A stretch of 64,000 bases of DNA, from positions 348,501 through 412,500 of the forward strand of contig OZ022256.1 in assembly GCA_963978905.1 (NCBI GenBank), written 5' to 3'. Of the stretch, positions 36,363 to 48,000 are shown in pieces (positions within the stretch are counted from its first letter, which is position 1; every line of letters begins with the position of its first letter). The position numbers and the translations under genes are program-made. Source of the stretch: Trichostrongylus colubriformis (taxonomy: Eukaryota > Nematoda > Chromadorea > Rhabditida > Trichostrongylidae). Under the pieces are notes generated by a model that saw nothing but the letters and a program-made list of their open reading frames with translations, searched no databases and was not told where the DNA came from.

Positions 36363-37045
36363 TTAGGTCTGTGCAGAATAAATGGCCAAAACATAACTGG
36401 CCATACCTTCGCTCAGACACAAGTCTACTTGTTGAAATAAAAACCATTCGAATTTACAGAATTTCGCCAACGATCTGTTGAGGAAAATATGTCATCATGA
36501 TCAAATTCTGGATTGCCAGAATCAATAGAGTCAAGAAGGGCATTTTTACCGTGCATAATTTTTCTGCCGCAGGTTTGCATCAAGAACCCGGAAAAAGTGG
36601 TAATCCGTCAGGGATAGGTCTGGGGAATAAGCGGGGTGAGGGAGAGGCTCGATGCCTAACTGCATCATTTTTTACTGGGTGCGCAAAACAATGCAAAACC
36701 CCACAGTTCGCAAGTCACCCGCCAGAAACTGATCGAGACGCTCCCTGACCCCCCTTATTCCCCAGACCTATTCCTGGCGGATTACCACTTTTTCCCGGTT
36801 CTCGGTGCAAACCTGCGTCAGAAGGAGTTCGCCGAAACGATGCATGTTGAAAATGCCATCGTTGACTTCATTAATTTTTGCAATCTAGAATTTGATCATG
36901 ATGGCATATTTTCTTTACGAGATCGTTGGCAAGGTTGTGTAGATTCGAATGGTTTTTATTTCGACAAATAAGGTTGTGTCTGAGCGAAGTTATGGCGTTT
37001 TGAAAAAAGTGTTCCGTTTTGGCCATTCATTCTGCACAGACCTAA
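36363..37045. mobile_element. Inverted-dimer (foldback) mariner, 683 bp
   Basis: Both ends are the same mariner terminus, TTAGGTCTGTGCAGAATAAA and inverted TTAGGTCTGTGCAGAATGAA, next to TA on the left and a mutated CA on the right. Each arm of about 315 bp is the 3' half of one transposase gene pointing outward. The right arm reads LIPRPIPGGLPLF-like remnants and ends RWQGCVDSNGFYFD; the left arm is the same sequence inverted and diverged. The arms are separated by only a few tens of bases. No 5' half is present. Confidence 0.85.
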
Positions 37046-37385
37046 CACTTTCGCATTCTTTCAACTTTTGATTTCTGTAGTAGATCTGAGCGGATGGTGT
37101 TAGAGAGCACTATGTCTGCTGACTAGGCTGGTGAAGATAGTCCCTTATCCAAGCTGCAGTTATTAGTTCGTGGCGAAAATAATGACCGTTTTCGCACCGA
37201 CTATGTTCTACTGATCATAATTCATCGAAAACTTAAGCAAACAGAGTAATTCGATATATCGTTCGGAAGCACATTTGTCAAGCTATAGAACAAATTTTTT
37301 CCGTTTCTCTGCCACCATTTCTTACGATTTTGGGTCACCCGCGAAGATGTTCTCAAGTTGGTGTTTGTTGTCGGTAATGTCGCGA

Positions 37386-38990
37386 AATCCATCATGCTTC
37401 ACGAGTATAAACTCGGTCATAGTGCTGCGAAAGCAGCTAGGAATCACCAGCGCATGAGGTGAAGGTACTACAAATGAACGCACCACACGAAGGTGATTCG
37501 ACAGTTTTCGAAATGGAGCCTTCAACCTTGATGATTAGGAAGGACGCGGTCGGCCATTGGAACTTAAAGGCTACAACTTGAAGGCACGAATAGAAGCCGA
37601 CCCAAGAGTTCACAAGGGAAATTCCTGAAGAGCTGGGAGTTGACTTCGGAACTGTAGCACGTCATTTGAGGAAAATTGTGAAGTTAAAAGCTTGACAAGT
37701 GGATCCCGCAAGAGGTTACTGAGCACTAGCAATCTCGTCTTCTCGACGTGTGTTCGTTTCATCTTTTGCAGAACAGAAACGGTCTTTTTCTGCAACGCAT
37801 TCTGTCGTATAACGAAAAATGGATTTAATACGACAGTAGAAGGCAGAAAGGACAATGCCGGTTTGATCCACCTCAGCTTCCTGGCTCTAGGAGGAACCAT
37901 CACAGCGGAGAAGTGCTGTGAGGAAATCGAAAATATTGGGTAGTCTAAAAAGTTTTTTCGTGTTTTCAAATACCGCTTTTTCCCTCAAAACTGCTTTCCA
38001 GAAATTTCTTCTGTACACATATATGTTGTACAAGCTCTCACGCATCTATTGGTATTATTGTCTTCGATCTCCCGGATAACCCTTCTCGGCAAAATAAACA
38101 TCAACGGTCAACCTCATTTTCAATACAAAAATTATAAAAAAATTTTTTTTTGAATGGCGTTAGACAGGGAAAGGAAAAGGTGATAATCCGATGGAGCAAG
38201 ATCAGGGCTATAAGGTGGATGGGGTAGCAATTTTTATCCAAGCTCGAGAATTTTTCGGCGAGTCATTTTTTCAATAGTGATAAAAAAATTTTGAAATTTC
38301 TTTTTTAGAAAAATTCTCGAGCTTGGACAAAAATTGCTGCCTTATAGCCCTGATCTTGCTCCATCGGATTATCACCTTTTCCTTCCCCTGTCTAACGCCA
38401 TTCAAAAAAGAAAAATTGAAATTGAAGATGAGGTGACTTTTGATATTTTTATTTTGCCAAAAAGGGTTATCCGGGAGGTGGAAGACAACAATACCTATGG
38501 ATGCGTGTGGACTTGTACCACATATATATGTACAGAAGAAATTTTGTGGAAAGCAGTTTTGAGGGAAAAAGCGATATTTAAAAATACGAAAAGACTTTTT
38601 AGACTACCTAATATGTATCAAAAATTGCATCGGATTCAGCCGGCATTAATCAACAAAAAGGGCGCAATCCTACTCCACGTCAATGTGTGACCGCACTTTT
38701 CATTGATGGCAACAAAAAAAACTGATGGATGTTGGATATGAAACACTCGACTATTCTCCATACTCACCAGATCTTTTCCCTACGGATCACCTTTTTTTGA
38801 CATCTCGAAATTTTCTCACGCGAGAAATGCTTCCGAAACCGAGACGACGTAGAAAAGGCATTCACCGACTTCGCCGATTCGAGAACTCCAAAATTTTATG
38901 CTGACGAAGTATCTAAACTGCCCTGTTGCTTGCAGAAATTTGTTGATTCTTTTGGTCAATACTACAGAAGGCATCACCTGAAGGAAGCTA
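37386..38990 (+). pseudogene. Mariner transposase, decayed and split by an insertion
   Basis: Fragments in several frames follow mariner order: MLHEYKLGHSAAKAARN, then RIEADPRVHTREIPEELG (helix-turn-helix), then GGTITAEKCCEEIENI just before the insertion, then MYQKLHRIQPALINKKG directly after it. The catalytic HDNARPH site has become HVNV plus a stop. Later pieces show the PYSPD and DYHFF-type region in other frames. Clearly dead. Confidence 0.7.
37936..38611. mobile_element. Inverted-dimer (foldback) mariner nested in another mariner, 676 bp
   Basis: Ends TTGGGTAGTCTAAAAAGTTT and inverted TTAGGTAGTCTAAAAAGTCT; target TA at 37934-37935 duplicated at 38612-38613. Arms of about 330 bp are inverted copies of one transposase 3' half. 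The right arm reads LPYSPDLAPSDYHLF then a degenerate C-terminus; the left arm has the same gattatcacc...agccctgatcttgctcc block inverted. The centre lies near 38280. Confidence 0.85.
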
Positions 38991-39045
38991 TAATATCTTA
39001 GAATATATGCCCAAAAACGGTCACTATTTTTGCCACGACCTAATA

Positions 39046-40295
39046 TTAGGTTGTCCCAAAAGTCTTGTAGGATTTTTTTAATCACCACTTTTTATTATTT
39101 TTTCTTCCAACAAACAACAATCAGGCAACAACGTATTCACCATTGTTATCGACAACACTTTGCCCACTCATAGGTAAATCGTTGATTCCCTCCTCCGAGA
39201 ACTCCGGGTTCTGGGAGTCGAAGAAGTCAGTGATCGCCTTTGCAAGCATGTCATAATCAGCGAATTTTCTCTTGGCCAGGAAGGATTCAAGAGAAAGGGT
39301 AAGGTGATAGTCAGAAGGGGCAATGTCTGGAGGGTATGGCGGTTGGGGTAGGACATTCCAGCCGGGCTCCTGTAGCTTGGCCTGGGTACATTTCGTGACG
39401 TATGGGCGGGCGTTGTCATGAAGGAGGGTGACCGCGGATCTTCTCAAGCGCTTTTCTCGAATAGCGACTGCGATCTGCTGGAGCTGGTAGGTGTATACAG
39501 AAGCGGGTACGGTCTCGCCTTGTGCCAGCCCTCTTGAAAAAGCATTCCTTCCGCGTCCAGAAGCAGCAGAGTGGAATCTTCTTCGGATGGATGTCGGACA
39601 TAGGCTGCGTTGGCGGCTCGGCGTCACGTAGCAGCCAAAAGGCGCGGGGTGCGTTGGTATCGTACATGTCCCAGCCTTCATCGCCCGTAGCCAGATAGAC
39701 GAGAAAGTCGTTGGATCGGGCGGAGCAGCGGCGATAGACAGATGCTCACACAGGCACTTTCGTGAGCATCTGTCAGGGCATGAAGTCTATCGCGACAGCA
39801 CCTTCCGATAGCCGGGCTTGTGGAGGCGACGATTTACGGTTGTGGGTGCTTGTCCATTCATCCCCGCCAGCTCGCGTATGGTGGTTTAAGGATCGGCGCG
39901 AATGGCGGAGAGCAGCGTCTCGTCGTCGAATGCATGTGGGCGTCCTGTGAGTGGCTTGTCTTCCATGTCAATCTCGCCGTTGCTGAAGCTGACGGACCAG
40001 CGTCGCAGGGTCTCTTAGCTTACACATCCCTTGCCCAATGCAGCGTTGATGGAGTGGCATGCTTTCGTCGCTTTGGTGCCGCAAGACCACACATAGTAGA
40101 TGACACCGGGTGTTGCGTGGGTATCGACTACGGGTGCTGTAGCTCTCTCCACGGAATTTGGTGAGTCAATATATATTTTACTAGAAAGCTAGGGAACGTT
40201 CTACCATATTCCTGGACCGCCTAGACCTGCCTCGAAGTAAACACGAGTTATTGATTTTTTGAGAAAAATCCTACAAGACTTTTGGGACTACCTAA
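39046..40295 (-). mobile_element. Full-length mariner, 1250 bp (TTAGGTTGTCCCAAAAG family)
   Basis: Ends TTAGGTTGTCCCAAAAGTCT and inverted TTAGGTAGTCCCAAAAGTCT. Its left TA (39044-39045) is also the right TA of the neighbouring element 37163-39043, so it inserted exactly at that target site; its right TA is 40296-40297. Confidence 0.9.
39121..40150 (-). pseudogene. Mariner transposase, frameshifted
   Basis: The minus strand retains most of a mariner transposase in three frames. An N-terminal part lies near 40000-40100. The middle and C-terminal part at 39121-39681 include LLHDNARPYVTK and PPYPPDIAPSDYHL with 34 residues between the two aspartates, ending VDNNGEYVVA. The frame changes several times between, so it is not functional as written. 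Confidence 0.75.
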
Positions 40296-40896
40296 TATGT
40301 TTCTTTAACGGCTTTTGCAACATACTGACAAATGCCTTTATGCGAGTAAACGGAGTTGCGTTCATCACTCACTGTTGTTGACCTTTTTCGCACTAGTTAC
40401 TTTATCAATTTGTTCACTAGTGGCTGTAGAGATCATCAGTATCCTCTTCTTCCTGATCCCCCTGAATGCAGAGCAGTAGTTGCACCAGTAATTTGACTAT
40501 TCCATGATTCTGATACTTGCCCTGGATCTACACATAATTTGTTTCGTGTGAAATTGTTACGGAAAAATTGAAACTGTAATCGATATAGATTCACATGTGG
40601 TTGACCGTCACAATGCAGAAGTGGTGTAGCAACCACTTTGCCTTATTCCTATTCAATACAACTGCATACACATACAACTGTTCTGCAACACTCGCATCAG
40701 TGACTTCCAATTTAACGTATCTAAGCCACACTCCAACGTTCCCTGCAGTTCAGTGGCTTAAAAATCTCTCTAATGGGTCGTGGTATCATTCACCACTAGA
40801 ATCCATACCATTACTCTTCAAAAGAGTGGTGATAGTTGAAGTGGTACGGTACAATACCCGCCTTAAGTTTTCAAGAAAAGAAATGCGGAAGACGTA

Positions 40897-41419
40897 GATC
40901 CGCGTTTTTCTTTCGTTTGTTTACTACAACTCGGTTCGTCTTCATTTGATCTTCTTAAAAGTATAGATTTTTTGAATCAGCTCATCGAGCTCTATAAAAT
41001 GGCTTAGTTAATTCTCCAGAAAGCTAACTTTTCACGTTCTCGCATGCACAAAGTGCCACTGGGCACTCACTAGCGAGCGATGCGTGCTATGGTAGTCACT
41101 ACCCATGCCTGGTTGAAACCATGTTTTCATCGGAGAATCAACTCAATTTCCATTCAGATTTGAATAGGATAGCAGCTCTGTGGGTTGTTGAGCTATGTTG
41201 GGGGCAGCTTTGCCTCCTGGTTATAGTTATAGCGCGCGTCGCTCGCTAGTGAGTGCCTACTGGCCCTTTGTGCATGCGAGAACGTAAAAACTTAGCTCCT
41301 GGAAAATTGAATAACACCTCTTATAGAGCTCGATGGGTTGATTCGAGATATATGTACTTATGAGAAGATTAAATGAATATGAGCCGAAGTTATAAATTGA
41401 AAATGAAAAAACGCGGATC
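40897..41419. mobile_element. Foldback element, 523 bp, arms ~195 bp
   Basis: Starts gatccgcgtttttc and ends with the complementary gaaaaaacgcggatc. Inner blocks ctcatcgagctctataaaa and ttctcgcatgcacaaagtgcc...cactagcgagcg recur inverted near 41330 and 41240-41285. The spacer is about 130 bp. Non-coding; family not recognised. Confidence 0.75.
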
Positions 41420-41942
41420 CGCGTTTTTCGTTAAAGAGGCTCAGGAGTATTCATGTTCAACAAAAGAGTTGGGTGTTCAAAATTCATCTCAAGTGCTTTG
41501 AGGCCTAGCGTTATTGAAAACAGATAAATATCTGAACGTAGTTGGAAACTGCGAATTTTGTGGGCAAATATCAGAACAGTCTGAGAGACAGCTTTCAGCA
41601 GGAACTACACCTACCATAAAAAAAAGAGCATGTAATGCATAAGCAGTTACTACAAAAAGAAGCCAGAGATGAGGATTTAGATTTTTATTGTGGGATAAGT
41701 CGGAAGAGAATTAGGCAAGGTCCTGAAGCGCCTATGTATGGAAATGTAGGAAGCATATCCGCGTTCCAGTTACTTACCTGTCTCTCATAACGCTTCCACT
41801 ATTCACAACCGACTTTCTTTGCGTGAAATATTTTCTCGGAACTGTGAAGATGAAGCTTATCCAGGTTGAGAGCGAAAATTCCTTTTATCAAATTCAAACG
41901 TGAAGTCAATGTTGATGCAATGGAAAGGCTTCTCTGTTTCAG
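41420..41942 (+). other. PTR intron 1, end
   Basis: Non-coding; the final bases form the acceptor tctctgtttcag of exon 2. Confidence 0.5.
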
Positions 41943-42015
41943 GTCATCCTTCTCTTCACCATGATTGCTTCAGTTAAAATTGCATTTACACCTCAACAGA
42001 ATGACATACGGACAG
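41943..42015 (+). CDS. PTR gene exon 2 (TM1, residues 40-64)
   Basis: Acceptor ctctgtttcag, donor gtttgt. Reads VILLFTMIASVKIAF, completing TM1 begun in exon 1, then TPQQNDIRTG. Entered in phase 0 and left in phase 1 (ACA G), which exactly suits exon 3. Found by phase and hydrophobicity after exons 1 and 3 were fixed. Confidence 0.8.
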
Positions 42016-42811
42016 GTTTGTTGTTGAGTTCATCTGACATGTGAGGCTGCACCGCCTGAACCATTCTAAAATTCTACCTTGTTCCACATGTCGACTTTGT
42101 CATGTGGTGGAGCTGTTTTCTATACGTGAACCCTCCAAATCGGAACCTACTTTTTTAACTTTCTCTTGTATCAAGTACCGATCTTTGCGCCGTCGCCTCA
42201 GTCATGATATTTACGAATGGGCTATTGTGGACACGAAGTGAGTATCAGAGGTTGGTGCATGAGTCTCGCAACGCTTCCATAGCTCACTACTCCCGAACTT
42301 TGTTAAGTATGCATTACTATAATGAGTTAGATTATGCTCCGATGGTCTTCTTCGAATGTATTTGAGGTGGTCTCGCGACATTGGAGTAAAAAAGACTCAT
42401 ATGCAAAACCCCAATGAGATCCTAAGATTTACTACAAATGTCTCAGAAACCAGTTGAGGAAACAGCTGCTAATATTTATGCTGCACTCACATTGATACAA
42501 TTTATTATTCTACAGTCTCGATGCTCCATCGCTTTTGTATCAGGAGATTTATCATTCTGTTGTCCACCCACCCGCAAGTGCTTTGATGCGCGCTGGACAG
42601 GATGATTGTCGGAGGTCTAAAGGCAAATCCGAAGATCATCATCCGATAAGTAACAGTAACACTTACTGCACCGAAGCGACAAATGGCAAACTACCAAATG
42701 GTCATGGCTACGAGAAAGTGTGTGTAACTGGGGTACCATACCAACCCTGTCACTAAGACGAGGTAGGAGAAGTGGCTAAAGTTCTTTCAAATTTACGATG
42801 TACTATAATTA
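42016..42811 (+). other. PTR intron 2, first part
   Basis: No identifiable feature. An open frame at 42535-42756 has an acceptor-like tctacag upstream but no family signal. Confidence 0.35.
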
Positions 42812-44096
42812 TTAGGTTGGCAACTAATTAATTGCGAATTTTTGTTAGAAAATCGAAGACCTTTTTTACAGAACTGAATGACTTTATTCTGTGATGCGTT
42901 GCCCATTTTTATCAATGACTTTTTGCCATCTTTCAGGTAGCATCATAATTCCGCGTTCATAAAACTTCTGGTTTTTATCATTAAAAAACTGAGGAAGGTA
43001 CGATTCGACCTCATCATCACTACTGAAATCTTTACCACTCAAAGAGTTTTGTAATGATCGAAACAAAAGGTAATCCGATGGTGCAAGGTCAGGACTATAC
43101 GGTGGATGTGGCAAAACATCCCAACCAAGCTCCAATAATTTTTGCCGAGTGACCAAAGACGTGTGTGGTCTTGCATCGTCATGATGGAATACAACACTTT
43201 TTCGGTCAAATAATTCGAGTCGCTTTTCTTGAATTGCATTGCTTAATTTTGTTAATCGTGCAATGTAGACATCAGAATTGATCGTTCGGTTGGATGGTAA
43301 GAGTTCAAAGTAGACAATTCCTTTGTAATCCTACCAAACTGACAACAAAACCTTCATCTGATGAATATCAGCTTTTGCTCTTGTTTGAGCTGGTTCAACT
43401 GGGCGGCTCCACTATCTTTTTCGCTGGACATTATTGTAAACAACCCATTTTTCATCGCCAGTGATCATTCATTCTAAAAATGGATCATTTTCATCTTGTT
43501 TCTTTAGCAAATCGCAGATGTTAATGCGTTGCATTAAATGCGTTTCCTTGAGTTCGTGAGGAACCCATATATCCAGTTTTGACACGTACCTAAGTTGTTC
43601 TAAATGCTTTTCAATACATGTATGTAATACCTGTAGCTTCTCTGCAATCTCACGTGTTATACTGTGACGATCCGAATCAAGTATTGCCTTGATTGGGTCG
43701 TTGTCAACTCCAACTGGACGACCAGAGCCTTTCTCATCTTTGAGAGAAAAATCACCAGAACGAAATTAGGCAAACCAATTTTGGCACTGCCGATCTTTTA
43801 AGGCTTCGGCACCATAAACAGCCCATAACTTTTTGAGAGCTTGCGATGCGTTTTTCCCTTTAAGGAAATAATAAAGCAGTACATGACGAAAATGAATGTT
43901 TTGATTTTCCATTTTTCAGCACACGCCAAACGAAAATAATGCAACCGATCAAAAGACTTTCTTTACTGATTGATAACAGGATTGCCTACTATTAGATAAC
44001 AATATGTGTTTAACATTTGGCCTACGCCAGTAAAGCTAAATATTCAACCAAAGCCATCTATGAGTGAAATCCGCAATGACTTAGTTGCCGACCTAA
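42812..44096 (-). mobile_element. Full-length mariner, 1285 bp
   Basis: Ends TTAGGTTGGCAACTAATTAA and inverted TTAGGTCGGCAACTAAGTCA, flanked by TA at 42810-42811 and 44097-44098. It contains one complete-length transposase gene on the minus strand. Confidence 0.9.
42884..43912 (-). pseudogene. Mariner transposase, full length in one frame with four stops
   Basis: ATG at 43912 (MENQNIHFRHVLLYYF) to the stop at 42884 is 343 codons in a single frame, the usual mariner length. The N-terminal helix-turn-helix region is followed by the WVPHELKE linker. MITGDEKW holds the first catalytic Asp, HHDDARPH the second, and YSPDLAPSDY the third, 34 residues later. Only four nonsense codons break it (after NWFA, FLE, QRKR and LSVW). 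No frameshift is seen, so this is the least decayed full-length copy in the window. Confidence 0.9.
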
Positions 44097-45595
44097 TAGG
44101 AATGAAGGCAGGGTACATTGGTCAACTATCAGCAGGGGTATCACTGACAAAGTTGAAGAGAATCCCCTATGTCTAGCTGGATCAGAGCTATTTACTCCAT
44201 ATTTTCTCAGGAGCGTCACAAATAGAGCAAAACGACTGTGACGACTACTGTTAGTGTTAAACGACTGCGGTAAACGATAACAGTGCCTCTCACCTTTCCG
44301 AAGAGCCCAGGAATCGCCTTACAATGGGGCCGTGTGATCCAGCGTGTTGTAAATAACGCAGGAAAGTGCCAAAAAGGTCGGCTGCAAATTTCCTTCTTAT
44401 CTTGAATATTCTCCTAATATAGCACGCCTCAACTACATTTTGGTCAGGGCGGTGAGGTTTACATAAAATTACGAGCTTGATTGTTTGGCTGCACTCGATT
44501 AGTGTATCCATGGGTATCTCAGACCCTTGCTTGTAAGCTACTGGGCAGATCATTCGTTCTGTCACTGAAAGTAAGCGACAGTAGTATGTGTCACAAGACC
44601 TATGCACCAACCTATTATAAGTGAAATGGTCAAGAAGTACAACTTACTCTCATAATATAGATAATGAGCGTGAAGGGGGGGGGGGGGGGAAGATGGGTCG
44701 GAGGAGCGGGGGCTAGACAATGTGACCCCCCCCCTCTCCAAATTCCTTGCTTAAGCCGCTTTTCCTGCTCAGAACATGTTTTCTATCAAAGACTGAGGGT
44801 CAATTAGTTCACTGATATGGTGTATGCTCAGACATGCCTTTTGCCCTATCTCACTAATCCTGTAAGTGATTCGTACCGACAATTGGAAAATTTGCGAAAA
44901 GGTCGTTGAGGGTGAGGTTTTCCTACTGAATCCCATGCGCTGCAGTAATTACTGACTTGGTAAATGGAGAAACACCCAAGCACCACTCGTGGAGCCAGGA
45001 TGATTTTCCAGAAACTTGGAAGGGATCCATCAAGTATCACCAAAGCTCTCGCGAAAAGCATTGAGAACTCCACTACAAATGTGCCCATTCCGCAACTCTC
45101 TTTGATGTCATGCTTGACGCGCCAAAATGGCATCTCGCAATTTCCTCCTTCATAGTTAACCTAGATTAACCCAACGAGTTTAGTCTTCATTGTTCCCATA
45201 GCATCCTTTTATACATGAGGCTCTCAAGCGATGCTCGGCTACGGCTAAAGTTCAATGTCTTGGTATAATTGAGCAATTTTAACCTGAGGGGCGTTCACTA
45301 CTGGAAAGATGGCAGACATTCATTTCCCATTATAGAACCCTCTATAAAGCAAAATGACCATACTATTCGCTTAGACTCCATTCACTCCCAGCCAGACTAC
45401 TTGCAGACCCACATAACTGCTACAGCATCCTACATACATAATTCCACTGCTCTACATGTCCGTGGGTACTAGCCCTTTCTCCATTATTAGGATGGAAGTG
45501 GTCGAGTACAGCTCTTCTTCCCTTGTCACATCTCACCATTTATGACCAGGAAGGAATGTACTGGACACCTGGCGAAAAGCTTGAAAATAGTTTAG
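44097..45595 (+). other. PTR intron 2, remainder
   Basis: Contains a poly-G tract at 44676-44690 and a C-tract near 44727, with otherwise unassigned sequence. Exon 3 begins at the acceptor aatagtttag; an alternative acceptor at 45549 would break phase with exon 2. Confidence 0.4.
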
Positions 45596-45852
45596 GTTCT
45601 TCACCGGTTGGTGCGCGGTCGCGTTCTGAAATGGCCGTGTACAACAATTATTTTGGATCGAACGGCGATCCAATTATGGTGTTCGCTATAGTAGTTGCCA
45701 AAGATGGTGGTTCAATGGCACGCCTCGACCACATGGGTGAAGCAGTGAAGCAGCTCGACTTCGTTACTAACAACATCACTTACGACGGGCAATCCTTTTA
45801 CACACTCTGTTCCGACTTCTGTGACATCAATGAACCGATTCGGCATTTCTAC
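45596..45852 (+). CDS. PTR gene exon 3 (extracellular loop, residues 64-149)
   Basis: Reads GSSPVGARSRSEMAV, YFGSNGDPIMVFAIV, KDGGSMARLDHMGEA and FCDINEPIRHFY up to a consensus donor (gtaagt). These are signature stretches of nematode Patched-related proteins (SPxGARSRxE, KDGGSM, INEPIRxFY). NNITYDG offers an N-glycosylation site. Enters as phase 1 and leaves in phase 0. Confidence 0.9.
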
Positions 45853-46817
45853 GTAAGTTCCATTCATATGCTATTTGCATAAAGGGTCGAAAATCAAATT
45901 ATCAAAAAATCGGAGCAATTAGAATTGTAAATCCGATACTACATTTTGGGTGTTGGGATGTCAAAAAATTTATCTCCCCCGTATAAAATGAATTCATCTA
46001 CCATTCTCAACGAGCCAGAGACGATCGAGGAACTGCATCAGCCTTAACAAGCTGATTCTCACTCGCAGACAGCTTCCTATGCGTAACTTTGGATCAACAA
46101 GTACTGTCAATTCACGGCTCGGATACTGCCAGTTAACGCCAGTTTGCTTCGTGAATCTGTCCTAGCATTCAGGGTAAGAGTTAAGCACCTCGAGAGTATG
46201 ATCCATAAGCCCGTTTTAAGAGCGCCAGGAGCTTTCGTTCCAAATAAAGAATGTCGGTGTCAAATCAAAGTATATTGGAGTAAAAATTTCTGTTAACTCC
46301 AGTGTTAAACCCGGAAGAGAAACCCAGGGTAGTGTGATTAAAAGTGCCTATTTACAGTCGCAGTGGGGTAGCAAACAGATGCGAATGGTTTTTAACACCG
46401 TAACGCTCACTAATCTCTGCCAAACTCGTCGAGTGTATAAACCAGGTAATATTGCGAGGTCCAGTCGCCAAATCTCTACAGTCTCGAAAACGCGATGTGC
46501 TTTCTTAATTAACTCTTCATCGAATCTCAGCTTTTGAAAACAACCGATTCAGACCAAAACGTGATGGCGAAGACACATGGTGCACAAATTGGACCAACAG
46601 TCAAGCTGTTCAGAGCTACATCGTTGGGAGTAACTATACGCAAAACAGCCGGCAGTTAGAAATTTCTGAAAAGTATATAATTGTCCACGCGTTGATGAAT
46701 TAAGAAGAAAAGGAGAGAGCAGGACGATTTCGTACACCGCTCCAGGGATCGGTTCCGTCGTTTGCGCGCGACAGTCCTTGCACCACTACAACGGAAACTT
46801 CAGAGGAAATTTACAGA

Positions 46818-47047
46818 GGGTGTATGTCATTAGGACAGAAACGTCGCGTGGCCGTTTTCGGCACGCGACGGGAAAGTGCGAGCTATGCGCTCCGTATTGG
46901 ATGGATCTTGAAGGGATGACGGTGCTCTACGCCTCATTCTAGGCGTAATCGCTTCAGGACACAACTAATACGGCGCGCAAAGCTCTCACCATCCCGTCGC
47001 CTGCCGAATACGGCCACGCGACGTTTCTGTCCTAATGACATACACCC
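46818..47047. mobile_element. 230-bp MITE with ~40-bp inverted repeats
   Basis: GGGTGTATGTCATTAGGACA followed by gaaacgtcgcgtggccg is matched by the exact inverted sequence at the right end. The interior is also partly palindromic (agctatgcgctccgtattgg ... aatacggcgcgcaaagct). A related interior and a 'taatggcatacacc' end occur at 62600-63235. Confidence 0.8.
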
Positions 47048-48000
47048 AATTCACAGATAACCATTTGTACTTCTGTTATCTGCTGTCGTCTGCATGCAAA
47101 TGTGAAAATGAAGGAGGAATGAACGAAATACTGCGAATATACAGTCGATAGAAAAGTGAGAGTGGAGGGAGCTCGCAAATAATGAGCTCTGAATCTTTAC
47201 ATTGGCAATAACATGAAATTTACAATGTCAAGGACAGACATTGTTGAGCATGTGCTTCATTCTGACGAGGATTATGAGTTCTTTCTGTAAATAACGGAAC
47301 TAGTTCGTGCGCCCTACGCAAAGTAGTGAATCCACAGAGAAGGATTTGAGTGTCATGACTAAGGACGTATACAGGGAGACTCTTGTGATGCTGTGTATCC
47401 GTTTGTACTGCACTCAAATCGGAATGACCTTGTTTTTCAGCAGGGAAATGAGTGGAAATGACGTCTCGTCGCAGTACAATGCTGGCTCCGTCAGCTGTAA
47501 TACTTTCGTTGTAATGGCCAAGACGCGCTCCTATATTGAACTAAACTTTGCTGCTTAAGGATATGGAAAGGCGTTGAGCAGGGAAGCAGCAGGAATAAAG
47601 TGAAAATTTCTAGCAAGTCCGAAAGAGATTCGAAAGATCTTTACGACATCTGCCTCAATTATTGACGTTATGTCTAGACTCTTCTGAGATGTCATCGGTT
47701 CGAAAGTATTATGTTTTTCTCAAAGTCTCCTAAGTACTAGCTATTCATTTGATGTTTTCTTGAGCGACACGATTTTATGCTCAAAATTTTATAACTATGT
47801 ACGTGGTTTTCTCCTTCTACTTCCTTTACTTGACAATATTGCACGTGGAAAGAGTTCGTGAAGGATAACAATTGTGAGCACAGATTAAAATCACATGAAC
47901 TTTTGTCTACTAGTGCAATAAAGCCCAAAGGGTATGGTAGGCTCATACAGGGCCTTTTCATGAAGAGAACCTCAAGCAAGAGTTGCTGAAGTGACAGCAG

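Larger units (their letters stand above)
37163..39043 (+). mobile_element. Mariner copy interrupted by another element
   Basis: Left end TTAGTTCGTGGCGAAAATAA and inverted right end TTAGGTCGTGGCAAAAATAG, with TA at 37161-37162 and 39044-39045. Removing the 676-bp insertion (37936-38611) and one TA leaves about 1203 bp, a normal mariner length. Its transposase reads left to right. Confidence 0.85.

Noticed and set aside
36363..38611. Palindromes as assembly artefacts
   Set aside because: The arms differ at many positions and the inner element has a clean TA duplication, which an inverted-read artefact would not produce.
44676..44735. G- and C-runs as a regulatory site
   Set aside because: Simple homopolymer tracts without conserved context; exact lengths may be sequencing-sensitive.
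45523..45595. 5' extension of PTR exon 3 from an earlier ATG or an acceptor at 45549
   Set aside because: The added residues do not resemble the family and the phase would clash with exon 2; the acceptor at 45595 fits both.
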